A stretch of 64,000 nt of DNA from Candidatus Competibacter denitrificans Run_A_D11 (GCF_001051235.1 NZ_CBTJ020000041.1:1-64000), one strand, 5' to 3'; numbered from the stretch's first letter, positions 17,601 to 26,806 are shown. The notes: a model not told the origin generated them from the letters alone. Made by a program: numbers and translations.

Positions 17601-19619
17601 ATGGCGAAAGTAGACTCTCGTCACGTTCGGTTACTGCTAGCGATGGCCGCTATCAGCAGCAGCATGACTCTTGCTGCGATGGAAGCAACCCCTACGGTTC
17701 CACAACATGCTGACTTACTCCAATCGCTTCCAGCTAACTACAAGGTCTTTGCCGCCGTAGTAGACGATATCGATGGCAATGGCCTACTGGATATTCTGAC
17801 CACTGATCGTACTCAAGGCATAACCCAGGTTCTTTATCAGAAAAGCCTCCGTAAATTTGAGGCTGGTCCAGAAGCAAAGATTCTAGGTTTTCACCCTAAT
17901 GGTTTAACCCGCTTTCCCGGTAGCGAGCGGCGCTATGTGCTGAGCGCCGAGGGGGATGCGGCATTGAAAGTACTTGGCTTGGATGAGCAGGGTGGCATTA
18001 AGGAAATCGCAAACCGTCCTCATGAAGGCGCGTTCGCCAGTACAGGCTTTAATTGGCCGGGTTGGGGAACATCTTTGGTAGTGGCTCCCTATGAAGGTTC
18101 TACGCTGTCCTTATTTCGTAATTTTGACCCAAATACCGCCCAAGCAGAAAAAGAATTCAATCTAGGGAAATCCGAACACCCTGTTCCGGGCGAAGTAACT
18201 GTAGCGGATATCAATGGGGACGGCATTCCTGAACTGCTTTATACCACTCGAAGATCACGAACATTGTGGCAAATCAGTTATCCCAACGATAATCAGACTC
18301 CCCAAGCCGTACCGATTTGGAAAGCGCCGGTCGGAGCGCCCCGCCATTTAGTGGTTGCCGATATCAATGGAGATAAGGCTTTAGATATTTTGTTACCCCT
18401 AGAATCGGAGCGCAGAATCGCGGTTCTAATCAATGATGGTAAAGGTCACTTGGCTCCCGGTGAGGAATTGCCGGTTCCGACGAATACCTGGGCGCCGCAG
18501 CGATTGGCCATTTCTGAAAACCGTGACGGTTCTCTACTATTAGTGGCTACCACTGAAAAATCGCTGGTCGTTTACCGAATTGAAAAGGGTAATCCATATC
18601 GTTTCAAGACTGTTGAATTACCATTGGAAACACCGGTTAATCAAGTGTTACTGCTTCGTGATATGGATGGTGATGGTGAGCCGGATCTAGTTTTCACCCT
18701 GAACAGGGTTAAGGATTCGTTACAAATTCTCTATGGACCTCTGTGGCAGCGATTGGCAAAAGAGCAAGATCCCAACTCTGCCGGCCAACTAAGCCCACAA
18801 CCGCCAAAGCTAGAAAGCGCATACGAACCCTCTCACGTATTAGCCCGTGTCGGTGATCGCGAAATCACTTTGGAGGAATTCCGCAAATTCACCTTGCAAT
18901 CGGGTCTTGGTGACGAATCACGTACACAAGCTGGCCAAACCAAGCTGCTGCGCTTGCTTATTGCGCAGAAACTGTTCGAAAAAGCAATCCAGATGCAACA
19001 GCCTGCTGGTGAGTCTCCATCCCCAGAAACTTATACTAAGGCTGTGCAATCCCTGGAAGAAGCGCATTTTCCGTTGCCGCCTTTGCCAGATGAATCTGCG
19101 CTTAGAGTTTACTATGATGCCAATAAGGAGGAATTTGGCATCCCAGAAACTATTCGCCTCATCCAGATCCAGTTTCGCAATGATCGTGATCAAGCTGGAG
19201 GGCCTACCGCCCGACAACGGGCCGAACGAGCGTTACAGCGGATCGAAGCAGGTGAAGACTTCATGAAGGTCGCCCAGGAGCTTACAGAAAACCCTCGCGC
19301 GGCAGAGGCAGGGTCGGATCGTGGATTCGTTGCGCGCAATGCCGTAGCGTGGTTACGAGATGCTGTGCAGGGCTTGCAACCTGGTCAGCGCACCAGCATC
19401 GTATCTTCGCCAACCGGATACGAGATTCTATTGTTAACCGATGCGCGCCCCGCATTGTTAGCTGAGTATGCGGCAGTAAAAACCAAAGTTGGTGTCCGCT
19501 GGCAAACCGAGCAGCAACAACAAGCCCGCGATCGCTATATCAGGGCGCTCGCCGAACAGTTTGGGGTTACGGTGCTGGAAAAAGGATTAGAAAATGCAAA
19601 TCCCACCAAGCAAAAATAG
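17601..19619 (+). CDS. Exported FG-GAP/VCBS propeller fused to parvulin-type prolyl isomerase
   Basis: A 672-residue exported protein with two halves. After a signal peptide (LLLAMAAISSSMTLAA), residues about 50-400 contain calcium-loop repeats of the FG-GAP/VCBS type: DDIDGNGLLDIL, DINGDGIPELLY, DINGDKALDILL and DMDGDGEPDLVF. Residues about 410-660 resemble a SurA/PrsA chaperone: an N-terminal segment (VLARVGDREITLEEFRKFTL), then a PpiC domain (TIRLIQIQFRNDR, GEDFMKVAQELTEN, GFVARNAV, GLQPGQRTSIVSSPTGYEIL). This order is not one I know as standard. The likely role is folding or presenting an exported partner, perhaps the 16275 product. ATG start with GAGG ten bases upstream. Confidence 0.8.
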   Translation: MAKVDSRHVRLLLAMAAISSSMTLAAMEATPTVPQHADLLQSLPANYKVFAAVVDDIDGNGLLDILTTDRTQGITQVLYQKSLRKFEAGPEAKILGFHPNGLTRFPGSERRYVLSAEGDAALKVLGLDEQGGIKEIANRPHEGAFASTGFNWPGWGTSLVVAPYEGSTLSLFRNFDPNTAQAEKEFNLGKSEHPVPGEVTVADINGDGIPELLYTTRRSRTLWQISYPNDNQTPQAVPIWKAPVGAPRHLVVADINGDKALDILLPLESERRIAVLINDGKGHLAPGEELPVPTNTWAPQRLAISENRDGSLLLVATTEKSLVVYRIEKGNPYRFKTVELPLETPVNQVLLLRDMDGDGEPDLVFTLNRVKDSLQILYGPLWQRLAKEQDPNSAGQLSPQPPKLESAYEPSHVLARVGDREITLEEFRKFTLQSGLGDESRTQAGQTKLLRLLIAQKLFEKAIQMQQPAGESPSPETYTKAVQSLEEAHFPLPPLPDESALRVYYDANKEEFGIPETIRLIQIQFRNDRDQAGGPTARQRAERALQRIEAGEDFMKVAQELTENPRAAEAGSDRGFVARNAVAWLRDAVQGLQPGQRTSIVSSPTGYEILLLTDARPALLAEYAAVKTKVGVRWQTEQQQQARDRYIRALAEQFGVTVLEKGLENANPTKQK

Positions 19620-20004
19620 TTCTTTACGCTATCGATTCTTGCGGTTTGGTGGCTGCCTGATCGCGCTCTTTTTATCTGGCGCCGTCCTAGCCGGCGAGCC
19701 GCTGGAGCAGCGAGTCCAGAACTATTGGACCGCTCGCACAGTCAACGACTGGCATACTGTTTATCGTCTGGAATCAGCGGCGCTGCCCGGTGGCTGGTTA
19801 ACTCCAGACCAATACAAACGCTTGGGAGGGCTGCCGGTACGGGATGTGAAAATACTGGAAAAAAAAATTGAAGGTGAGAGCGCCCAAGTCAAGATCGAGG
19901 GCCGGGTTGCCGTAGGCAGTTTAGGCTGGATGCCCCAAACTCTCGAAGAGCAATGGGTGCTGGTGAATGGCGAATGGTATCATCAAACGGTTAAAGCGGA
20001 GTGA
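19594..20004 (+). CDS. Small exported protein of unknown function
   Basis: A 136-residue protein whose start lies inside the end of the FG-GAP/PpiC gene (26-base overlap), so it is translationally coupled to it. The N-terminus is a signal peptide with a basic start (LRYRFLRFGGCLIALFLSGAVLAG). The mature part is small, with alternating strands (VKILEKKIEGESAQVKIEGR, EEQWVLVNGEWYHQTVK), suggesting an NTF2-like or cystatin-like fold. I cannot assign a function; coupling suggests a shared role with the upstream chaperone-like protein. Confidence 0.7.
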   Translation: MQIPPSKNSSLRYRFLRFGGCLIALFLSGAVLAGEPLEQRVQNYWTARTVNDWHTVYRLESAALPGGWLTPDQYKRLGGLPVRDVKILEKKIEGESAQVKIEGRVAVGSLGWMPQTLEEQWVLVNGEWYHQTVKAE

Positions 20005-20049
20005 AGCTCTCCGTTATCGTGTGTGTTGAGCTATGTAAGGTCGGCCATC

Positions 20050-22977
20050 GTGACGCAAAATCGAAGTGCAGTGGCTACTTTGCTGGCCGACGCCAAACAG
20101 CTAATCACCGAAAATCGGTATGATGAGGCTGTAAGTCGATGCCTAAGTGCTTGTCAACTTAGCCCTGATCTCTCTGATCCCTGGATTGAACTCGCTGCAA
20201 TCTACCTGCGGCAACAGCGCTACGAACAGTCTCTGCAAGCTGTCGCCCAGATCATGACAGCAGGAGAATCACAGAAAGTTCGCCTACAACTCATCGCTGC
20301 TGCGGCACTTAGGGGCCTCGGTCGTTATGCTGAAGCCAGTCAAGCTATTGATACCGCTTTGAATTTGGCACCAGGTGATCCACGGGTCATTAATAGCAAA
20401 GTCGGAATACTCCTAGCGCAACGTCGTTATACAGATGCTCTGCCACTGGTTGAGAATCTCCTAAACAGCGAACCGACCCACCTAGAAGGCTACCTCAACT
20501 TAGGGATTGTGTTGCAGGGTTTGGGGCGATCCGACGAAGCGCTCACCGCCTTCGACCGTTTGCTGGAGATCAAGCCTGACCACGCCAGTGCCTTGATGAA
20601 TCGCAGTTCTGTCTTAGTCACTTTGGCTCGTCCGCAAGAAGCGCTCCAGGCTGCGGATGCCGCCTTGGCAATGCAACCCGATGCGTTAATTGCGCTGCTC
20701 AACAAGACAGCAGCATTGCTGGCCTTAAAGCGACCGCGTGAGGCATTGACCGTCTCAGAACGCCTGCTGCGCCTCAATTCCCGTCATGGCAAGGGCCTGA
20801 TCAACAAGATTATTGCATTGCTGGATCTGGGCAATTTCCCGGAAGCACTTGCCACGGCGCTGAACGCGCTGACGTTTGATTCTTACAATCCCGATCTGTT
20901 GGGATTGAAGATTCAAGCGTTATTGGGCTTGAATCGTTTTGCGGAAGCACAGGCTGATTGTCAAAGAATCTTAGCTAAACATCCTGACCGGATCGTCGTA
21001 AAGTTAAGTTTGGCGAAAGCGCTGGTCGGGTTAGGCTCGTCTAGCGTAGCAATATCGACCGTAGACGTGATTTTGGCTGCCATCCCCCATCATCCTGAAG
21101 CGGCATCACTCAAAGCCGATCTCTTGGTTGGCCGCAATGAATGGGAAACCGCCGCTACACTGATTAAGGCAGCGCTGGTTCAACATCCAGACCAAGCTCA
21201 ATTATGGGTTGCTCAGTCGGCGCTACTGCTCAGCAAAGAACGTTATACGGAGGCGTTAACCGCCACAGAGCGTGCTCTAGCGCTAGACCCTAACCATCTT
21301 CAGGCGACCGTCAACCAAATGGCCGCTTTGAATAGCCTACAGCGCTTTACTGAAGCTCTGGCCGCTGGACAGACCCTGATCGCTCAGCAAACACCCGATT
21401 GGCAACTCTATGCAAATCAGGGCGCGGCCCTGGCGGGATCAGAACGTTTTGCAGATGCCCGCCAAGCATTTGCCACGGCGGAGGCGTTGGATCAAAAAGC
21501 GTTTCGTGCCTTCCGCTGGCGTCAAGAGGTCTATGGGATCGCATCCGATGCCCTGCTGCCCGATATTGATCCCTACGCAGAGTTTCTGGCATTTAAGGTA
21601 GCAAAGTTAGAACACTGCTACTGGCGTAGCTGTGAAGCGGTTTTGGCGCGAGCAACCGCTTTGATTGAGGAAAACCTTGCGCAGGGACAACTGACGCCAT
21701 TACCGCCCTTCAAAGCCCTATCGCTACCGCTTTCCCCTGAGTTGACGAGGGCAATGGCCCAAAGCCGGGGAACCTTCCTCAACAATGGTATGGCGGCTCC
21801 CCGTCAAGCATTAGCATTCAGTTATCCCAACGCCATAACGGATCGGCTCAAAATTGGCTATGTCTCAGCGGATTTCCGCGAACATCCGACCGCGCATTTG
21901 ATGCGAGGTCTCTTTTCCCGCCATGACCGGCAACAGTTCGAAATTTTCGTCTACGCACTTTGCAAGGATGACGGCAGTGACTATTACCAGCGCATTAAAA
22001 CGGATGCCGATCAGTTTGTGGATTTGACTGCACTGAGCAACGCTGAAGCCGCCACACGGATTCATGCCGACGGCATTCATATTTTGGTAGATTTGATGGG
22101 CTATACAGGCTATGCCCGTAGCGAAATTTTCGCGTTGCAGCCGGCGCCGATCCAAGTGAGTTATCTTGGCTATCCGGGGACTTTGGGTGCTCCTTTTATC
22201 CCCTATATCCTGGCCGATAACGTCGTACTTCCTGAGCCACTCCGACCGTATTTCACCGAGAAACCGGTCTATCTACCCGAATGCTATCAGGTCAATGACG
22301 ATTCGCAGGAAATTGCAGCGACCGGAATACAGCGACGCGATGTCGGTTTGCCAGAAACGGGCTTTGTTTTTTGCTGTTTCAATAAACCCGCCAAGATCGA
22401 TCCGGTCCTCTTCGCGGTTTGGATGCAGATTTTGGCGCAGGTACCCAGCAGCGTGTTATGGCTACTGGCAGCGAATGATGAGATCACCACGCATCTACGG
22501 AACGAAGCGGAAGCTCAGGGGATCACCGGTGAGCGCCTTATCTTTGCCCAAAGATTACCCAAATCCCAACATTTGGAACGCCACCGGCTAGCTGATCTAT
22601 TTTTGGATACTCGCCTCTATAATGCCCACACCACAGCCAGCGACGCCTTATGGGCTGGTTTGCCGGTTCTGACGTGCCTCGGTAACACCTTTCCAAGCCG
22701 GGTCGCGGCCAGTCTGCTCCAAGCGGTCGGCTTACCGGAATTGATTACCCATTCCCTGGAAGAATACCAAGCGCAGGCTATTCATCTCGCTACGACACCG
22801 GCCGAACTGCGTAGCCTACGGACAAAACTGGCCTATAACCGCACCCGAATGCCCCTTTTCGATACCTCCCGCTTTACCCGCCATTTGGAGGAAGCCTACC
22901 GCCTGATGTGGGATCGCCATGCGCGAGGCTTGCCGCCGACGCTGTTACGGGTTACCCCCCTACCCTCCGACGCCTGA
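20050..22977 (+). CDS. TPR-repeat protein with O-GlcNAc transferase-like (GT41) catalytic domain
   Basis: About 975 residues. The N-terminal half has some dozen TPR units (for example GYLNLGIVLQGLGRSDEALT and ALMNRSSVLVTLARPQEALQ). The C-terminal half matches the SPINDLY/OGT glycosyltransferase: LKIGYVSADFREHPTAHLMR, VDLMGYTGYARSEIFALQPA, PIQVSYLGYPGTLGAPFIPY and HTTASDALWAGLPVLTCLGN. Bacterial members glycosylate Ser or Thr of proteins such as flagellins or adhesins, using a nucleotide sugar. Cytoplasmic by lack of a signal. GTG 20050 has AAGG at usual spacing; a GTG at 20023 is an alternative start. It is immediately upstream of the Wzm/Wzt exporter. Confidence 0.88.
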   Translation: MTQNRSAVATLLADAKQLITENRYDEAVSRCLSACQLSPDLSDPWIELAAIYLRQQRYEQSLQAVAQIMTAGESQKVRLQLIAAAALRGLGRYAEASQAIDTALNLAPGDPRVINSKVGILLAQRRYTDALPLVENLLNSEPTHLEGYLNLGIVLQGLGRSDEALTAFDRLLEIKPDHASALMNRSSVLVTLARPQEALQAADAALAMQPDALIALLNKTAALLALKRPREALTVSERLLRLNSRHGKGLINKIIALLDLGNFPEALATALNALTFDSYNPDLLGLKIQALLGLNRFAEAQADCQRILAKHPDRIVVKLSLAKALVGLGSSSVAISTVDVILAAIPHHPEAASLKADLLVGRNEWETAATLIKAALVQHPDQAQLWVAQSALLLSKERYTEALTATERALALDPNHLQATVNQMAALNSLQRFTEALAAGQTLIAQQTPDWQLYANQGAALAGSERFADARQAFATAEALDQKAFRAFRWRQEVYGIASDALLPDIDPYAEFLAFKVAKLEHCYWRSCEAVLARATALIEENLAQGQLTPLPPFKALSLPLSPELTRAMAQSRGTFLNNGMAAPRQALAFSYPNAITDRLKIGYVSADFREHPTAHLMRGLFSRHDRQQFEIFVYALCKDDGSDYYQRIKTDADQFVDLTALSNAEAATRIHADGIHILVDLMGYTGYARSEIFALQPAPIQVSYLGYPGTLGAPFIPYILADNVVLPEPLRPYFTEKPVYLPECYQVNDDSQEIAATGIQRRDVGLPETGFVFCCFNKPAKIDPVLFAVWMQILAQVPSSVLWLLAANDEITTHLRNEAEAQGITGERLIFAQRLPKSQHLERHRLADLFLDTRLYNAHTTASDALWAGLPVLTCLGNTFPSRVAASLLQAVGLPELITHSLEEYQAQAIHLATTPAELRSLRTKLAYNRTRMPLFDTSRFTRHLEEAYRLMWDRHARGLPPTLLRVTPLPSDA

Positions 22978-22981
22978 ACCG

Positions 22982-23827
22982 ATGCGGGTCACTGATCTGA
23001 GCGAAGTTCCCGGCACAACCTGGACCCTTTGCCAAGTGCTGCGCCAATCCTGGTTGCAGCGCCAACTGTTTCTGAAGCTGCTGCGGCGCGATTTTGCCGA
23101 GCGTTACCGTGGCTCGTACTTAGGGGCAGTTTGGGCGGTGCTGTTGCCGCTGCTTTCGCTCACGGTATTTACCTTCTTCTTTGGCGTTATTTTCAAGATC
23201 CGTTGGCCTGCTGCACCTAGCGGCGACTCGCTGCATAATTTGGCGCTCATCCTGTTCATCGGCATGGCGCTGTACAACTTTCTCGCCGAATGCCTCTGCC
23301 GTGCACCGGGCTTGATTCTGGCTCATCAAAGCTACGTCAAGAATGTCGTCTTTCCTCTGGACATGCTGCCCGCCGTCATGGTGACCTCTGCTTTACTGAT
23401 GTTAGGGGTCACGCTAGCAGTTATTCTATTGCTACAAGCGCTAGTCGGCGAACTGACGACAACGGTGCTGTTGTTACCGGTTATCGTCCTACCGCTCGTG
23501 CTGTCGGCACTTGGGCTGAGCTGGTTTTTGAGCGCGCTCGGCGTCTTTATCCGCGATACCCAGCAATTGGTTGTACCCCTCGTGCAGTTGCTGATGTTTT
23601 TAAGCCCGGTCTTTTACCCGGCCAGCGCCCTGCCATCAGAGGTGCGTCCCTGGCTGGAATACAACCCACTCGCGCTCGTCATTGAACAAGCGCGCGGCAT
23701 TATCCTGTTCGCCCAGCCACCGGCCTGGATACCCTATCTATTCGCCTTAGCCGCTTCTTTACTGTTAGCTCTCTTGGGAGCCTATTGGTTTGCTCGCACC
23801 CGTAAAGGTTTCGCTGATGTCCTCTGA
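22982..23827 (+). CDS. ABC-2 type polysaccharide export permease (Wzm-like)
   Basis: A 281-residue inner-membrane permease with about six helices. The N-terminal signature FLKLLRRDFAERYRGSYLGA and WAVLLPLLSLTVFTFFFGVI are typical of O-antigen/capsule ABC-2 permeases (Wzm, RfbA, KpsM type), as is LMFLSPVFYPASALP near the C-terminus. It starts five bases after the OGT-like gene and overlaps the ATPase gene by 11 bases, so it forms one exporter with it. The frame opens earlier at 22919 inside the OGT gene; ATG 22982 is preferred. Confidence 0.93.
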   Translation: MRVTDLSEVPGTTWTLCQVLRQSWLQRQLFLKLLRRDFAERYRGSYLGAVWAVLLPLLSLTVFTFFFGVIFKIRWPAAPSGDSLHNLALILFIGMALYNFLAECLCRAPGLILAHQSYVKNVVFPLDMLPAVMVTSALLMLGVTLAVILLLQALVGELTTTVLLLPVIVLPLVLSALGLSWFLSALGVFIRDTQQLVVPLVQLLMFLSPVFYPASALPSEVRPWLEYNPLALVIEQARGIILFAQPPAWIPYLFALAASLLLALLGAYWFARTRKGFADVL

Positions 23828-25205
23828 GCCGGTCGCCACACTGTCCCAGCCGGACGAGACGGTCATTGAGGTCAGGAACGTCGGAAAGTGCTATCAAATC
23901 TACGAGCGGCCACAGGATCGCCTGAAACAGATGCTGTGGCGCGGGCGGCGGCGTTACTATCGCGAATTTTGGGCGTTACAGGATCTGTCTTTTTCAGTCC
24001 AGCGAGGTGAGACAGTGGGTTTGATCGGCCGCAACGGCTCTGGCAAATCCACCCTGCTTAAAATGTTGTGTGCGACATTGGCGCCGACGACCGGAACTTT
24101 GGCGGTACGCGGCCGGGTTGCGGCGTTGCTGGAGCTTGGCACCGGCTTCAACCCCGAATTTACCGGACGAGAAAACGTCTATCTCAACGCCGCCATTCTC
24201 GGCCTGGACGATGCGGAGATTGAGCGCTATTTACCGGACATTTTGGCGTTCGCCGATATTGGCGAATTTATCGATCAGCCGGTAAAAACGTATTCCAGCG
24301 GGATGGCGGTACGTCTGGCGTTCGCAGTCGCCGCCCATGTCTGTGCCGATATATTGATCATCGACGAAGCGCTATCGGTCGGAGATGTATTTTTCGTCCA
24401 GAAATGTATGCGTTTTCTGCGTAAATTCCAAACGCAGGGTACGCTGTTTTTCGTCAGCCACGACACCGGCACGGTGGTCAACCTGTGCGATAGAGTCTTG
24501 TGGCTGGAGCGTGGACAACTCAAAGACATGGGGCCAGCCAAGGAAGTTTGCGCGCATTACCTGGCAACCCTGCGGGAAGCACCAGGGCAAGTTGTCTCAG
24601 AAACGCCCCAAGATAAATCCGCCTCTAACACTCCGCGCGCTCCGGCCGAGACGACCGACCAGCGCTTACAGTTCCTTAATCAAACTCGCTTTCGCAATGA
24701 TTTGGAACTGTTCACATTCCAACGAGATGTTGCCGGTTACGGTACTGGAGCGATCCAAATAGTTGATGTTTATTTTCAGGATCAACAGGGAGCCATTTTG
24801 CAGTGGATCGTTGGCGGGGAATTGGTCACTCTCATTATTAAAACCACCGTCCTGGCTGATCTTGAGAGTCCTATTATCGGATTTTTCGTCAAGGATCGAT
24901 TGGGTCAAAACCTGTTTGGGGAAAATACTTATCTAACTTATTCCACCACCCCCTATTCAGCAGTTGCCGGTCAAGATTTGCTGGCTCTATTTACCTTTCG
25001 GATGCCGGTCTTACCGGTCGGCGATTACTCGGTGGATGTCGCAGCCGCCTCCGGAACCCAACAAGACCATGTGATTCATTGCTGGCGCGATGATGCGCTG
25101 ATTTTCAAATCCCATGCCAGCAGCGTCCATCAGGGATTAATAGGCATTCCGATGCTGCACATTGAGCTAAGCGCGACTTCTTCCGAAGCGCCCGGCTTGA
25201 ATTAA
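23817..25205 (+). CDS. Polysaccharide ABC transporter ATP-binding protein with carbohydrate-binding C-domain (Wzt-like)
   Basis: A 462-residue ATPase partner of the Wzm-like permease. Walker A is GLIGRNGSGKSTLLKML; then EFTGRENVYLN, the signature YSSGMAVRLAFA, Walker B ILIIDEALSVGD and the switch FFVSHD. After a linker rich in Ser, Pro and Thr, residues about 300-450 form a Wzt_C-like beta sandwich (GTGAIQIVDVYFQDQQGAIL, LPVGDYSVDVAAASG) that in O9a-type systems recognises the finished, end-capped glycan. No glycosyltransferase for chain synthesis is nearby, so the exported glycan is unknown. Confidence 0.93.
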   Translation: MSSEPVATLSQPDETVIEVRNVGKCYQIYERPQDRLKQMLWRGRRRYYREFWALQDLSFSVQRGETVGLIGRNGSGKSTLLKMLCATLAPTTGTLAVRGRVAALLELGTGFNPEFTGRENVYLNAAILGLDDAEIERYLPDILAFADIGEFIDQPVKTYSSGMAVRLAFAVAAHVCADILIIDEALSVGDVFFVQKCMRFLRKFQTQGTLFFVSHDTGTVVNLCDRVLWLERGQLKDMGPAKEVCAHYLATLREAPGQVVSETPQDKSASNTPRAPAETTDQRLQFLNQTRFRNDLELFTFQRDVAGYGTGAIQIVDVYFQDQQGAILQWIVGGELVTLIIKTTVLADLESPIIGFFVKDRLGQNLFGENTYLTYSTTPYSAVAGQDLLALFTFRMPVLPVGDYSVDVAAASGTQQDHVIHCWRDDALIFKSHASSVHQGLIGIPMLHIELSATSSEAPGLN

Positions 25206-26080
25206 CCCTTCATGCCACCGAGCATAATTCCGGCGATGTAGTACTTTTGTAAAACGACAAACAGCACCATGACTGGTAACACAGTCAGAACCGAGCTGGC
25301 CATCATCAACTCGGTATCCTGCACATGTTCTCCCAATAGATTTGCCAATGCGACAGGTAGCGTATGGTGTGCGCTATCGGTTAAGACGATCAGTGGCCAC
25401 ATAAAATCGTTCCAGGCACCGAGGAAGGTAAAAATGGCCAAGGTTACGAGAATGGGTCGGCACAATGGCAATATCAGGGACCAATAAATCCGGAACTCAC
25501 CGGCCCCATCCATGCGCGCGGCTTCAAGTAAACTGTCAGGGATGGCGAGCAAGTATTGGCGGATCAGGAAAATACCAAAGATGCTGGCCATGCCAGGGAT
25601 AATCACTCCCCAGTAGGTATTAATCAAACCCAACTGTTTCAACAAGAGAAACAAAGGCAACATCGCCACCTGGGCCGGAATCACCATAGCCGCCAGCAAT
25701 GCCCGAAATATCCCCTCCCGGTAGCGAAAGCGAAATTTCGCGAAAGCGTAGCCTGCCATCGAATTGACCAAGAGCGCGATCAGGGTCACGGTGCCGGCAA
25801 GCAGGGTGCTGTTAAACAGATAACGGGCAAGATCAAGGCGGGTGAACAATGCCCTGTAATGTTCGAAGGTGATGGTGCTGGGCCACAGCGAGGGGGGGTA
25901 ACTGTTGGCTTCGCCCGCAGGCATGAAAGAAGCCGCCACCATCCACAACAACGGCAACAAGGCCATGGCCGCGCCGAATAGCAACGCGCCATACAGCAAC
26001 AGCATTGCGCACAGCCGGCTGATTTGGTGGGCAAACGCGGATCGGTTCGACGGCGAGCCTACGCTAACGATAGAGGACAT
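25202..26080 (-). CDS. Carbohydrate ABC transporter permease, MalG/UgpE-like
   Basis: A 292-residue binding-protein-dependent permease with six predicted helices. The family EAA loop is EAARMDGAGEFRIYWSLILP. The first helix is followed by MVAASFMPAGEANSYPPSLW, typical of CUT1-class sugar permeases. ATG 26080 has GGAG about eight bases upstream; the frame is open to a GTG at 26113. The MalF-type partner, binding protein and ATPase are not in the window, so it is an orphan unless they lie elsewhere. Its tail overlaps the end of the Wzt-like gene by four bases in the opposite direction. Confidence 0.9.
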   Translation of the reverse strand: MSSIVSVGSPSNRSAFAHQISRLCAMLLLYGALLFGAAMALLPLLWMVAASFMPAGEANSYPPSLWPSTITFEHYRALFTRLDLARYLFNSTLLAGTVTLIALLVNSMAGYAFAKFRFRYREGIFRALLAAMVIPAQVAMLPLFLLLKQLGLINTYWGVIIPGMASIFGIFLIRQYLLAIPDSLLEAARMDGAGEFRIYWSLILPLCRPILVTLAIFTFLGAWNDFMWPLIVLTDSAHHTLPVALANLLGEHVQDTELMMASSVLTVLPVMVLFVVLQKYYIAGIMLGGMKG

Positions 26081-26113
26081 GGTGCCCGCTCCAAATAGCC
26101 TAGCTGCGTACAC

Positions 26114-26142
26114 AAAAAAGCCCAGGGATAAATTCCTGGGCT
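26114..26142 (-). terminator. Terminator downstream of the tRNA pair
   Basis: On the minus strand AGCCCAGG pairs with CCTGGGCT around a short AT-rich loop, followed by six T residues. It lies eight bases beyond the CCA end of tRNA-Arg and would end the csrA/tRNA transcript before the permease gene. Confidence 0.88.
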
Positions 26143-26149
26143 GATTGAT

Positions 26150-26226
26150 TGGCGCGCCCGGAGAGATTCGAACTCCCGACCCCCTAGTTCGTAGCCAGGT
26201 ACTCTATCCAACTGAGCTACGGGCGC
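26150..26226 (-). tRNA. tRNA-Arg (ACG anticodon)
   Basis: A 77-base cloverleaf on the minus strand: acceptor GCGCCCG pairs with CGGGCGC, D arm GCTC...GAGT, anticodon arm CCTGG-CTACGAA-CTAGG with anticodon ACG, T arm GGGAG-TTCGAAT-CTCTC, discriminator G and an encoded CCA. The A at position 34 would be edited to inosine. Confidence 0.97.
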
Positions 26227-26294
26227 ATTGTTGTGGGAGGCGGATTATGCAAACTGGGCCAGGTATTGTCAATTCCGCACATCTTCGCGATAAG

Positions 26295-26388
26295 TGGCGG
26301 AGAGAGAGGGATTCGAACCCTCGATGGAGTTTTATGCCCCCATACTCCCTTAGCAGGGGAGCGCCTTCAGCCGCTCGGCCATCTCTCC
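26295..26388 (-). tRNA. tRNA-Ser (GCT anticodon)
   Basis: A 94-base class II tRNA on the minus strand: acceptor GGAGAGA, anticodon arm CTCCC-CTGCTAA-GGGAG with anticodon GCT, a long variable arm, T arm GAGGG-TTCGAAT-CCCTC and an encoded CCA. The csrA-tRNA-Ser-tRNA-Arg order is conserved in many gammaproteobacteria. Confidence 0.97.
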
Positions 26389-26474
26389 GGTGAACGCTAG
26401 ACGGTAACAGTACCGTTAAGCCATTTAACTTATCAAGGATAACGCCTCAAGTCGCTGAGGTAAAGCCTCAGTCG

Positions 26475-26681
26475 TCAAGTTTCGGGTTGGGGGTTGTTAC
26501 CTGCGGCCGCATGGTCTTGCTCGCGTTTGATCCGTTCGTAGATTTCCTCGCGATGCACCGCAATATCTTTAGGCGCATTGACTCCAATGCGGACCTGATT
26601 GCCCTTTACGCCGAGCACGGTGACGGTTACCTCATCACCGATCATCAACGTTTCTCCAACTCTGCGCGTCAGAATCAACAT
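26475..26681 (-). CDS. csrA: Carbon storage regulator CsrA
   Basis: A 68-residue RNA-binding dimer that binds GGA motifs in mRNA leaders and alters translation and stability. The sequence [20 protein letters not shown] then [20 protein letters not shown] matches CsrA/RsmA throughout, including Arg44 in [10 protein letters not shown]. It lies downstream of lysC and upstream of two tRNAs, the usual gammaproteobacterial setting. In enterobacteria CsrA represses glycogen synthesis; this window also holds glgB and a phasin gene. Confidence 0.98.
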   Translation of the reverse strand: MLILTRRVGETLMIGDEVTVTVLGVKGNQVRIGVNAPKDIAVHREEIYERIKREQDHAAAGNNPQPET

Positions 26682-26806
26682 AGCAAGCTACTCCGTGTTC
26701 TCCATCAAAAGCATCAGGTCATATCGCGGTTGTTCATTTCCCGCGCTTGTTATTGAGTTAATCGAAAATCGCGTCGGCTGCTTTAACCGATGCAAATCCG
26801 AAGCGC

